Shown here: positions 1 to 11,600 of the stretch, in pieces
Layout of the letters: each line of letters begins with the position of its first letter
Position numbering within the stretch: position 1 is the first letter of the stretch
Assembly (NCBI GenBank): GCA_009760855.2
Contig: WPIO01000013.1
Location: 7,090,001 to 7,154,000, forward strand
From: Cristatella mucedo
Lineage: Eukaryota; Bryozoa; Phylactolaemata; Cristatellidae
Direction: 5' to 3'
Length of the DNA: 64,000 nucleotides
Translations under genes and position numbers: made by a program
The notes under the pieces: model-generated
Database searches by the model: none
What the model saw: only the letters and a program-made list of their open reading frames with translations
What the model was told of the DNA's origin: nothing

Positions 1-331
1 CTTTCGAGAACGAAAAACACACGAGTAAGGAGCTTCCGATTGGTTAAGCCCTTCTCTCAAAACTTGATCCTAGCTCCAGTAGGTTCCAGTCAGCATTTAA
101 AGACAACAACCCAGGGGGAGTCAGTACAGGAGAAGTCAGCAACGCTGCTGCTGCATAACGAACGTCGCAGGAGTGCTGATTAAAGGTAGACTGTTCCCCT
201 GCTAGGTCCACTGGATCTGTCAGCAAATTTCGACACTACTGATAAGCAAGTCCTTCGCGATCACAGGCAGGCATTGTACTTTAATAGTTAAGGCCTATTT
301 CAGTGGGTGATTTAAAAGAATATGTCGAAAA
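1..331. other. Intergenic, no gene recognised
   Basis: Short open frames only, with no recognisable protein family. I see no repeat of the families found elsewhere in the window until the SINE that starts near 332. Confidence 0.5.
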
Positions 332-494
332 ATATTAGCTGATTCAACAGCCTCTTTTGTATAGCGACAGAAGAGCCTTTACGGCTATCACCACTGCTTG
401 CAGCAGCAATAAAGGATCGACCACCGCAGGATTCGAACCCACGACCTTGGTCAGGAAAGGCAAGCGCCTTACCTAGTGTGCCATCACGGCTCCC
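332..494 (-). repeat. tRNA-derived SINE, family A
   Basis: Read on the minus strand, the element begins with a tRNA-like head. The A-box-like segment is TGGCACACTAGG and the B-box is GGTTCGAATCC. A non-tRNA body follows that contains the phrase GGTGATAGCCGTAAAGGCTC and ends in GGCTGTTGAATCAGCTA. The same body recurs at 20027, 20808, 26222, 45006 and 63865, in both orientations. That recurrence shows it is a dispersed SINE and not a single tRNA gene. The 83-residue open frame across it is incidental. Confidence 0.85.
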
Positions 495-1766
495 GATGGC
501 CACAGTAATCCGGCAAGCCTCTACTGTAAGGACTACCGTGGGATCAGTTTTCGGTTGATTCATTTTCCCTATTTATACTCTCCCTCTTGCCAGTGTTATC
601 CCCGAGCACAATCTAGTTACACGGCTGCACTTGTGTGCTTTGATACTTTCCTGCCTTTCAGCAACCCCAAAATGAGCTTCACGCTGCACTATGTATTGCT
701 GACGTTCGCATTTGAATGGCAGCGAACTTTCACACGATGAATAACGATAAAACCAGCTTAATTTTTATTGGCTAACCTAATGTTACTCAAAAACTGGAAG
801 CCTAGCCCAAAAAAACAAGCTTGATTAGTCCTGTTCCGAAGTGTTCGCTTCCCAAATGAACACATTAGCTATACTATCAAGCCCGTCTACTTTCAACTAC
901 GTACCCTTGCAAAAAAGTGGACTTGCTTAAATGAGGAAACAACAGCTGGCCCATGCATTCACATCCCGTCAAGACTTTTGTAAGCACACTACATGCAGTT
1001 CTTCCTGCAGGTGCGAAGGGATGTTGACATCTAATGCAAAACGCTTGTAGCTTTCTTACTTCAGTACCTCCGTCGCCACGCGGCGATGTGCCGATGAGTC
1101 ATTTAACGAGTTCAGACTTAAGTTCAGCAGTGGAAGGAGGGCGGGCTACCAAGCACAGATGACTTTCAAGGCTGGCAGAGGCTGTCTCGGGAGAACGTTT
1201 CGGGGAGGGGGAGAGGGGGTGGCGACCTTTCGAGACCCACACATTTGGGGTCGGTCTGCCGAAAACGTGGGTCAAAATGGAGTCTGTCGAATTGAATGAG
1301 TGGGTATTACTACTGGTCATTTGTCTTGGAGATCGTAGATGCGACTGCCAACGACGTGACACATTCTTTATTATCGCTGGCTTAATGATCTATATCCCAA
1401 TAGTGATATTGATACATATATTTGGATGTTTTCGTCATGTGCTAAGAGAATACAATCTATCGGTTTTCGCCATAAAAATTACAGCAAGATAACCAATAAC
1501 CTAGGGTTAATGACACTACGGTACCGTGCTCAGGCGACAAGCATGCAAGAGTACCGAGGGAACCAGAGAAGACACGCTCATCCCACCTTGGTCTCAGCTG
1601 CCCGAGTGTTGCTTGGGTCAAGGACGAATGCCTGTGGAGGCTGCTCGTCATGTGCAGCACCCCTGCAAATCCTCTCGGCTGGTCTCAGCAGTGCTTGTGG
1701 ATGTGGATCGCTGGGACGACAGTGCACTGGCCACTCCCACGCTGCTGCATGCACTCGAACTCTTAG
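495..1766. other. Intergenic, no gene recognised
   Basis: AT-rich sequence up to about 1050, then more GC-rich. Several overlapping short open frames lie between 1099 and 1866 on both strands. None resembles a known domain and none is favoured by clear splice sites. Confidence 0.4.
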
Positions 1767-2051
1767 GCGTTTAGACAGCCGCCCGGCGGTCGATGGCCTC
1801 GGCAGAGCGGCCGGCCGGCAAAAGGCTGGCCCACGGTCAGCGGTTTTGCACAGCAGCAGCGACTGAGCAGCCCCGCTTCGTTTGAAGGGAGATGTTCGCT
1901 CTCCACATTACGATCGCTCATTCGTGACATCGTAGCGCTGGCAAATTCGTTCGAACAGGTCGTTTACGAGGACGATGGGGAGGAGGCACCCGAGGAGGAC
2001 AAACGGAAAAAGCAGAGGAAAAAGAAGAAAGAAAGAGACGACCACGAGTGA
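1767..2051 (+). CDS. Possible lysine-rich 3'-terminal exon of an unknown gene
   Basis: A 95-codon open frame without a start ATG runs from 1767 to a TGA at 2049-2051. Its last 30 residues begin VVYEDDGEEAPEEDK, switch to a lysine-rich block (KRKKQRKKKKERDDHE) and stop. This acidic-then-basic tail is typical of the C-terminus of a nuclear protein. A plausible splice acceptor (CGAACAG) ends at 1958, in phase 0 with the frame, so the exon may be only 1959-2051. An AATAAA poly(A) signal lies at 2585-2590. I do not recognise the family and found no upstream exon in the window. It could equally be chance coding-like sequence. Confidence 0.3.
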   Translation, partial: AFRQPPGGRWPRQSGRPAKGWPTVSGFAQQQRLSSPASFEGRCSLSTLRSLIRDIVALANSFEQVVYEDDGEEAPEEDKRKKQRKKKKERDDHE

Positions 2052-3629
2052 CGCTTCGTTACTGTGCAGGCAGGATCACATTTGATCACTTTTCTGTCGG
2101 TGACAATCGTTTCATAACTGTTCTCTCTCTCTCTCTCCCTCACGAGCAGGCTAACTGATATTACGGACCAATAGAATGCTCTGAAATCAAGGGGCTGGTC
2201 TTCAGATGTGCAACTCAGACCCAATCGGTCCTTTCAATGGGAGACGCGACCCGTTTCCGCCACTGTGGTAGGAAAATGCAGGCAGTGCCCTGCTCAGCTG
2301 CTGCCTCGGGTCTGCCCAACACAGCTCCCGTGTGCCCTCGCTTGCTTCTGGCGAGGCTGCTTCGTTGCCCATGCCCTGCCGGCTATCGGTCGAGCCGATG
2401 GAGGTTCTCTTCGATTGACCAGTCTTAGGTGTGTAGAGAACTCGACTCGATTGCCTTCTCTGACTGTAAGCCATTGCGACTACTCAGTGTGACGATGCCT
2501 GCGCGACGATGCCTGCGCTTCTAAGATGGCGTAAGCTAACAGAATGTATTCCCAACGCCGTCTTGGCACGACAGGCCTTACATAAATAAATAAGAGCCAA
2601 GTCAAACTGTGTGCTGAATGGAGATACGCTGGAATTCCTGTGATCCGCAGGAAGGCCATTGTTGAGCAGAGGCAGATGTTTTGGCTCGTTCTTGCTCTAG
2701 ACCGTAAAGCCTTGAGCGTTTCGGTTCCGTTGCACTGCTGGCAAGATGTGCTGTGACACCTGCCACAGAGGGACTGCCCGAGAGGACGCCAGCAATTTCA
2801 GAACTCTAGCCAACCACCAGCTGGCCGTGGTCCGGCAGCTCTGCCTAACAGGTAGCTGGCTGCAAGCTTCCCAGGCATCCCACTCACGCTTGGCTCGGCC
2901 CAACAGACGCAGGCACGCATGAGGTGAGCCATGCCGCTCGGCTGCATATGGGGCTCTGGTGTAGCTCACCTTCTAAGCAAGAATGACAGCTCGCAATGCA
3001 GCAACTCAAGTAGTTGCCGTTTCTTTGACTTATCTTTTATTACAGCTCTCCCAGATGCCAACTCGACAGCTAGTCACCGCAAACTCACTCGAGTCTGTGG
3101 TAGATTTTTCTCTTTCTTCGCAGCCACCCCAGCATGCAGCTCCGCAGAGCACACTCCTCCTAGGAGGCTGCAGCATGCCTCGAGCACACCCTGCTTCAAC
3201 GCAGGCCGTAGCCTCCTTCTCGGTATTGCTCCGTCACATCTCGTAATAACAATATGAGCACACTTAACGTATGTTTTCAGCCAGTATGGCTAATGTTGCC
3301 GTCCACCGGTTGCCTTCTACCAACGGTGCTGCCACGAGCGGCAAGCTCGCGCTTTCGACACACATGGCTTCAGACCGACAAGATAGCACTGCAAGGTTGT
3401 CAGTTAGATATGGAGCCAAGTCTGTATGTACAACAGTTGTGCCGTCCTCCGTTGGCACCCATGCCATCTGCACGGCGCCTCGAGCAGCCGGTCGCTGCAC
3501 GGGTGAATCGCCGACAGCAGCGAGTGGCAGCAGCCGAAGCCTGGCCGTACTCGGCCAAAAGCACGAAGGGCAGGCCTCCACCTATCGACCTGTAACAATT
3601 TAAGGTCCCGTGATAAACATATTGCCTTG
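2052..3629. other. Intergenic, overlapping open frames of unknown meaning
   Basis: Contains an AATAAA at 2585-2590. From 2697 to 3603 there are overlapping 80-113 codon open frames in several frames of both strands, probably because this DNA is GC-richer and stop-poor. None shows a recognisable domain, so I call no gene. A short CT run lies near 2122-2138. Confidence 0.4.
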
Positions 3630-3791
3630 TGCTGGGAGTCGCTCACTTGCTTCTAGTAAAGCATTACTGGCAACAAGCCTTACATTACTGCTGGATAGCA
3701 AGGCCGATGACATAACAAGGAATCACTAGGCAGAGTCACGGTACTGCAAAGCCAAAAACTGGCAAGGGTACAGCAAGCTCGGTTGTGGCAC
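3630..3791 (-). repeat. Second copy of the CK1-alpha 3' end (tandem duplicate)
   Basis: About 162 bp nearly identical to 4739-4901; by eye I count two substitutions. The 4739-4901 copy carries the last 19 or so codons of CK1-alpha, the stop codon and the start of its 3' UTR. The two copies are in the same orientation, about 1.1 kb apart. Immediately beside this copy, on the minus strand, TGATGTAG|GTGTGCC gives a possible splice acceptor (AG at 3795-3794). The copy could therefore serve as an alternative last exon, but in a different frame from the main copy. It could also be a recent segmental duplication or an assembly artefact. Confidence 0.8.
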
Positions 3792-3997
3792 ACCTACATC
3801 AGTGACTCATCGTTACTCAAGTAAGACCATATGGATTTGCTATATATATATGCAGAAATAGCCTGCAGCACAGAGCTTATACAGGAAGAGCTACTAGAGA
3901 CCACTTTTGGCTGCGGCCGGCTTGTCCACTGACTATGACAGAAGCACGGTGCCCAATTAGGAAGTAAAAACAATCATAGGATGAAAAAATATAAAAC

Positions 3998-4132
3998 ATT
4001 CATTCGAATTGCGCCCGAAGAGAGCTTAATCTCAATCCAGGAGCAGCTTCACATACCCCGAACGGTTCGAGCTCACGACCTCGGTTGTGAAAGGCAAGCA
4101 ACTTGACCCCTGGGGTCAAACCACGGCAGCAG
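3998..4132 (-). repeat. tRNA-headed SINE with LINE-like tail, family B (diverged)
   Basis: On the minus strand a degenerate tRNA head (B-box GGTTCG-like at the centre) is followed by a tail close to that of the LINE family: GAAGC, a GAGATTAAG-type core and CGGGCGCAATTCGAATGAAT. Better preserved relatives are at 17880-18022, 18440-18608 and 55205-55352. Confidence 0.65.
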
Positions 4133-4738
4133 GGGGAAAGTCAAGCTTGATGATGCCGAATGATGCAAGTTGTGTGCAGGTATAATGGTCTAATGAAAGG
4201 GCATACTGCACAACAGTTAACTGGTGTCATTGGCTGGCTAGCATAAACATGAAGAAGAGTCTACACCTCGAGTGGCCGCATTCCTTCCTAATCTAACAGC
4301 TGGCTAGAGCTGAGACAAGATCCAACCGGGCTACACAAGTGAAGCTCACTGAGTAGACAGGGGTTTGACATGCAAAATGGTAGTGAAGAGCTCGATGCAA
4401 AAGTATCCACTGTGGTCAATGCCTCAGCACCAGGTGAATAAATATAAGTGGATGGCAAACAGGCTGGACTAAATCATCTGCAATTGAACAAGAACTCAAC
4501 AGAGAGATGAAGCCATACAAATAGCACGACTGGCACTGCCTACTTACTCTCATAGACATTTATAAATATAGCATGGCACCTGCTCAAAAGTAGAAAACAG
4601 AAAATCCTTTACAACCGAACAAATGTCGGATCTGGAGGTCACCAGCCGGTAGGTATCAATGGTGGATACTTAGTGGTGGCAAACGGTCGGATCTAGGGCC
4701 AATAGTCTGAAGATATAAAGAGTGGGGGAGGGGCAAAG
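4133..4738. other. Region downstream of the CK1-alpha stop
   Basis: Lies between the two copies of the CK1-alpha 3' end. No open frame of note. On the minus strand it would be 3' UTR, or intron if the distal copy is used as a last exon. Confidence 0.4.
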
Positions 4739-4901
4739 TGCTAGGAGTCGCTCACTTGCTTCTAGTAAAGCATTACTGGCAAAAAGCCTTACATTACTGC
4801 TGGATAGCAAGGCCGATGACATAACAAGGAATCACTAGGCAGAGTCACGGTACTGCAAAGCCAAAAACTGGCAAGGGTACAGCAAGCTCGGTTGTGGCAC
4901 A
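4739..4901 (-). repeat. CK1-alpha 3' end, proximal copy of the duplicate
   Basis: Contains the terminal residues [16 protein letters not shown] of the CK1-alpha reading, the TGA at 4845-4847 and about 105 bp of downstream sequence. It matches 3630-3791 almost exactly. Confidence 0.8.
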
Positions 4902-7900
4902 AAGTGTTTGTAACTCCACAATATCTAGCATAGCAGCCTTTTTCCAGGATTCCTTACCAGAGGTAGTCAAGGTGGGGCCACCTGTGCCAGCACCAGCAGC
5001 TCCGAGTGCAGTCATGGTACCTGCTGCTGGTGGGATGACTTCCGTGCTACTCGTAGCCACCGTCTGAGCTGCCTTCTGCTTTAGCATCGTCCAATCAAAC
5101 GTATAGTCGTACTGATGGTTTAGTGTGCGAAATAGGATGCGAAACAGTTGACGCAAGTACATGTAGTCTGGAGCTTCTTCGAAACGCAGACCGCGACAGT
5201 AGTTGAGGTACATGGCAAACTCAGCTGGGAAACCCTTCAACAGCAAAGCACACTCCATCACCACTTGAGGTTGACACGACAGCATGACTAACAAGAAAGT
5301 TATAGGATTAGGGTTTTTCGAGGATCGCCAACAATCAAACGTTGCAAACTGGAGAGAGCTTTCATGTAAAATATGCACTGGCCCGAACAGCAACACATAC
5401 TAATGACCATATACCAATTAAGCATTATAGTGCTGTAATACAGCTGCTACACCAAAGCATTGATGATCAATTATAGGCCGTGCAAAGAAAAATACATACG
5501 ACTGATCAATTACAATTGCAATTACATAAACGTGGTTCAATATAGTGCCAATCACAGCGACATAAATCTGTGATGACCTGCCTCACTTGACTGCATCGTC
5601 GGATCCTCCAAGAGCTTTCATTACAGACAAGATTAGTATATATTGCGGTAAGCCATTACCTGGCACATACCCGACACGAGACAACAAAGTTGAGACCTGA
5701 ACTATAAAAAATAGTAATGGTTATTCAAAAGAAACGCTTACCAACTAGGGAACTATGCACGATCTGGAGCTGCTCAACTAGGCAAAAACTGTGAGCTCAA
5801 GAGAAATTTTAAAATCCGACAGCTTTTAGTTTTCGAAAACTTTTTAACCGGTTCATTTAGAATTAGATGAACAGCTCAAAAACATATACTCTTAGTTCAC
5901 ATAATCGCAAGGTTTGTTCAATATCAATTTCAACATTAATATTAATTACTAATATTGATATCATCGATTGACATTATTATTATTATCATTATTATTATTA
6001 TTGACAATATTAACTTCCCAAGTTTGTGTGTCCAGCACTGCTTTCAGAAAACTTCATCATATCTTGTAATACTAACCAGCACTGTGCAAGTGTGCTGACC
6101 AAAAGTAGGCATAACAAATACCAAAGCAGAATAAACCGGTGCTATTATAATAATTCCACGAAGTCTGCGATGAAAAAGAACATGCAAGGTCGTTCATTAA
6201 AACATAGCTTACGAACAACAACCTCGACACAACGAAACCATCAAAGCCATATATGCACAATCATAATCTCCAAACTGGCATGCCATACAGGAAACATAGC
6301 AGCATCATAGTTGGTTAAGAACGATGAAATTTGCTTCCATCTTAACGATTCTGGGCAATCTCAATCGCGACAATACATATAGAATTGGAGTGCCTCATAG
6401 TAATAAATTATGCTTACTTTGCACAAAAGTTCAACAGGAGTTGACATTTTCTTCTCGCTTATCTTCTCATACTTCTGCTTCTTTGTTGCTGCCTATTAAA
6501 GCAAAAGAGTAGATGTCTACGTAAGTTGAACTAAAATCGGTTGGGAAGCTCTCCAATGCAGTGCACCCTTGAACATCCGACATCCGGTTTGGAGTGGTAC
6601 CTCGGGGTATATTACAACTGACTGTGATAGCACACAGTAACAAGCAAAAAAGAAAGAACCAAGTCAAACGCCTGCATGCAATATGAGAATGTAACATCTG
6701 ATAAACAGTACACCGGGATTCACCTCGAACACTTAGGTTTAAATTTAAAGCCCAGGCTTTAAACCTCAGCGTTTAGTACCAAAAGAAGTGTAGTCTTGAT
6801 GGCTATATTGGTATTGCACCTGATCGGTAACCCTCTTTGTATTTTGAAAATGGCCTATTGCTTGCCAGCTTCGAGGTCAATCTCTCTAGAGGTCAGATAC
6901 GCCCGAATCCACACCCATCTTGTCGTGGCATACACAGGACAGTTCCTTCCTACTGCTTGGGCTAAGCAGAGGCTTCTGTCTTAGCCTGCTACCGGCCTGA
7001 TCGGACCTCTTCTTCTTTCTGCTACGGTGGCAGCAGAATAAATAGTCAATAACCTGACTACGTGTTGATATCCATCAGCGAATATGCGCACCAACAGAAG
7101 AACATCGACACACAACGAAGAAAGCAGGCAAAAAGTCCTCTAATCAACCAGAAGGAGACAATGGTCAGCTTGCTGCACGAAGCATGCCTTTCAACCCTCC
7201 TATGATCGATCACCTCAGGCAAGGTCAAGGTCTAGTTCCATCGTTAACCCTAATTATAACCCTCCAGAAGAAAGCCCAGTTCGTAAGGAGAGTGCTGTAG
7301 CATGGCATTCAAATACACTTAACGACACGGAAATATAGAAAGACATCTGACACACGTTTCAGAATGAGACACTATTGCACGTAACCAATGACGTGGGCAG
7401 TCTCCGAACAAAATTATTGCCCTGACAGGCATGCCGTACAGATCTGAATCAAGATGAAAGGAGACAAAGAGTGAGCTGAGTGGTTGACCAATGCCAGCTA
7501 TCGTACATTGGCCAAGTGAAAAGCAACTTAGTTACCAAGTATCATATAACTATGACATGCCGTCAGCACTGACGACGAACACTACAGTTGTGATATGTCT
7601 TATTAGGTTTCTGCTTACGATCACAACCTCAACAAAAAATGACCGATTTTCCAGTGATTCAACAGTCAAACGAATCATAGAACCAAAAGACAAAATCACC
7701 AAGCAAAGAAACAAGCTACTGCTTCACTCAATAGCACTGCTTTAGAGACTTTACATGATAATTATAATAATAGAAAGACATTGTATAGCACCCGGAGAAC
7801 TTGACTCTTTCTAAGCACTTTGCATATGCCAGAAAAGAAACATGTCGATTGATTAGTGATAACAGGCACACAGTCCGCATGTATAAGCACACAAAGACAA

Positions 7901-8625
7901 TTAACTCGGACGGAGCAAATGCTGTGAGGAACAGGTGGGTATGCAGCTTCTTCCTAAATCGTGTCAAGTAAGGGATGTCGAGACGTACGGCAAGAGTGAG
8001 CTCCAGGCTTTGGGACCATACAAACTGAAGGCACGGTCTCCAAAGAATTTGAGGTTGTGAGAGGCACAGCTAAACGACTTGAGTTGGATGATTAGCTCTA
8101 AAAACCTGACTGGAACTTACTTGCTAGGTTTGATATAAGCATTTAGCTGGTCTACCACTACTCTTTCCGGTGTCTCTGATAAGACCTTCAGTAGGGAGAC
8201 TTGACAAAAGTTGCTGAAGTTCTCGTGGTTTAATGTTGACACTTAAATGAGTGGTCTTTTTGAAGGAAGAAAGAACAAGATCTGGGGCACCACACCGTAG
8301 CAGACCTAAATAGTGGAAAAGAAATTCTGCCAATCACACGGACGTAGCCAATGCTGAGAGAAACTCGTCGGATTTTGGCTTCTTTTCAAATATCATCGAG
8401 TCAGGGGATATCGAAACATCTGTCGGGAGTGAGTTCCAGACTTTGGTAGAACACGACCTGAAGGAACAGTCTCCAAAGGATTTGAGGTTGATCACAGACA
8501 TCAATAAACGGCTGAAGTCAGAAGAGAGGGCGGTGCGATGCGAAGCCTGATTAGGACGATGCTATTTCCAATAGGCATTCTAGAGCAAGAGAATAAAGGG
8601 ACCTTAAAGTGAGCGACATAATAAC

Positions 8626-8667
<42 letters not shown>

Positions 8668-11600
8668 TCACTTGATAAAGCGCCCTCAGAGAACTTAATC
8701 TCTCTTTAGGTGCTTTACATTTGCTGTAAAGTGAAATGCAATTGAATGGTAAGTAAAATCATGCTTGAAAACGAAATGAATAATATGGTTAGGGGTGACA
8801 TGCACAGGGTCAGCATGCAAATGTGGTTAGTGGCAGCATGCAGTGTCAGCACGCATAAGCACACCAAGGACGAATCACAGGGACCCGCTAAATGCTGTCC
8901 TAAATAGGTGTGTTTTTAGGTTCCTTTTAAATGTGGTCAGGTTGGGGGATGTTCTGACGCAGGTCGGGAGGGAGTTCCAGGCTTTGGGAGCATATGAACT
9001 AAATGCACGGTCTCCAAAGGATTTAAGGTTTGTACGAGGTATTTCTAGACTGTTGGATTCCGAAAAGCGAGTGGTACGATGCTTTGCCTGATGGGGTAGT
9101 ATATCTGACAGATAGGCGGGAGCCATAGAATGAAGGGACCTAAAAGTGAGCGACAAAACCTTGAAGTCAATCCGTTGCTTGACTGGTAGCCAGTGCAGGT
9201 CGGCGAGAAGTGGAGTAATGTGGCAAAACTGCGACGCTCACGACAGACAAGCCTAGCTGCAGAGTTTTGCACCAGCTGCAATCGCCTGATCGCACATGCT
9301 GGTAGGCCAGTAAGCAGTGAGTTGCAGAAGTCGAGACGGGATGTCACGAATGCATGGACCAACTTAGATGTGGTATCTTTATCTAAACAAGCCCGAATTT
9401 TAGCAATGTTATGAAGCTGAAAATAGGCGGATTTGACTGTGGAGCTGATTTGGTCGTCTAACGAGAGGTCGCTTTGGAATATGACACCTAGATTTCGAGC
9501 TGATTCAACTGGAGATATGCTGGCAGAGCCAATTTTGAGAGTCAGCCTTTCCAATCTCTGGATCACACTGGGTTTGCCCATAACTAGTAAGTTAGTTTTA
9601 TCATCGTTATGTTTTAGAAAATTTGCTGCCATCCATGTGCGGATGTCATCAATGCATGCAGCTAGTGAGTTTAGAGAATTTGAGGTGCTCGAAGGCTGGA
9701 AGGGATCAAAGCAAAGGTACAACTGAGTGTCATAACTTTTAAGTCAATAAATATGCTGCATGATGAGGAGCCAGTGAACGTCGGTGAGAAGTGGTTCGTT
9801 GTGGCAACTGTGACGTTCACGACCGACAAGTCTGGATGTTGGGTGTTGCATCGACTGCAAGTATCTTACTGTACAGGCACGAAGAGTAGTGAGCTACATA
9901 CAGTAAGTATAGTAGGGATGTCACGCGCGGATGGGCTAGATAGGCTGTGCTGGGCATGCTATCCTTGTCTAAGCAGGCCTACATTTTTGTAATATTATGT
10001 AACTGAAAGTAGGCAAACTTGACTGAAGTGATGAGGTCATCAAGTAAAGGGTCATTTTGGAACAGAGCATCCGGGTTGTGTTCAGATGCCACAGGATATA
10101 CTCAGGCCGAGCCCATTTTGAACGTTAGGCTTTACAACTTCTGAACACAACCAAGTTTACACGTAACAAGCAAGTTATTATGCTAGTTGTGCAAGGCAGC
10201 AGCAAGTCTATGCACCTCACAAGGAAAACAGTAGGTTTGGGGTGTACAGGGCTAGCAGTCTTGTAAGACTGGGAGACGAACTTCGACATAATGCTGCCCT
10301 GGTTTGGTGCAGGGGTAAGGTGCTCGCCTTTAATGACCAAGTTCGTGGGCTCGAGCCCAGTGGCACATGTCAAACATCTGGATCGATATCAAGTTTCCTT
10401 ACGGTGCTACAAACATGCACTACATCTTATTCACACATAGATATCACTAGAGGCAGGCATGAATGCAAACGTTGATATTAGGAGAGGAATAGAGGTTCAA
10501 GGAGTCCAGTAGGGATGCAACTTACTGCTGACAAGGAGGTTAGAAAAACCGTCAGCTAGAACGTTACAAGGATTGCTAAGTCATGTAGGTTAATAAGATG
10601 GTTGATAGTGACCATTACCATCCTTGGCTTGTACATCTATGATTCCGCTTTGGTTTACAGAAGCTAGACTTGGCCTTGGCTAGTAGGTACAACCTAGACT
10701 AGTCCTTGTGTAGCCATGCGATGGACAATCGGTTATTATTTTGCATGGTTTCTCAGGCCTCTGCTTAGTAGTGCTAGCAGGTAAAAATCTGCAGTAAATA
10801 TGAGGCCATTTGAGCGAGGGCATACAATGTATTAGTCAGGGGTGCAAACTCATCCAGAACATCGGGAAGTGTAGTACAGACACTAGCTAAAGACTGTATC
10901 ATACAATCGTGGGAGAATATTTGGTCGAATCTGTGAACCTTGTCATGAGTGGGGCCACGCACATGCAGGAGAGAGTGAATCGGCTGATGTACACAATTCG
11001 GCAGATATAATAATAATAATAATGCACTTGATAAAGCGCCCTCAGAGAACTTAATCTCTTTCTAGGCGCTTTACATTTGCTGCAAAGGGACATGCAATTG
11101 AATGGTAAGTAAAATCATGCTTGAAAAACAAACAAAATGAATAATATGGTTAGAGGTGACATGCACAGGGTCAGCATGCAAATGTGGTTAGTGGCAGCAT
11201 GCACAGCGTCAGCATAGATTTGTTGGGTCATCGAAATGAATGTTAAAAATAAACCAGTACATGGAAGGGATAATTTTTTAAACACAGAATATAAATGAAT
11301 TCAGAAAAATGCAAAACAAAGCAAGACTCGGTGGCAATAGATTAGCGCCACCATTAGCACTTCATGGTTGAGAGTCTGAATACACGACACTCGGAAGACG
11401 GTTTCGACAAGACAGCTTGAAATTGAGGATCGACCAAGCGACAATGGCAACTCGGCCACTAGTTTTTGTTGACCTTGGGGTATGAGATGGCCATACTCTT
11501 GCAGTGAAGTTGATTTCAACCAGGTCTCGGTTCCAGAAAACAGGTAAAGAACAACGTCAAGAATCCTCTCATTGTTATTTGTCATTTGTCATACTTTTAG

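Noticed and set aside
332-494. tRNA gene
   Set aside because: The tRNA-like head continues into a non-tRNA body repeated at several other sites, so it is a SINE. The head does not fold into a credible cloverleaf by eye.
3254-3646. Protein-coding gene in 80-113 codon open frames
   Set aside because: Overlapping frames on both strands with no domain, start context or splice support.
9045-9722. Host protein gene of 225 residues
   Set aside because: The reading is a CR1/L2 reverse transcriptase segment found in many copies in the window.
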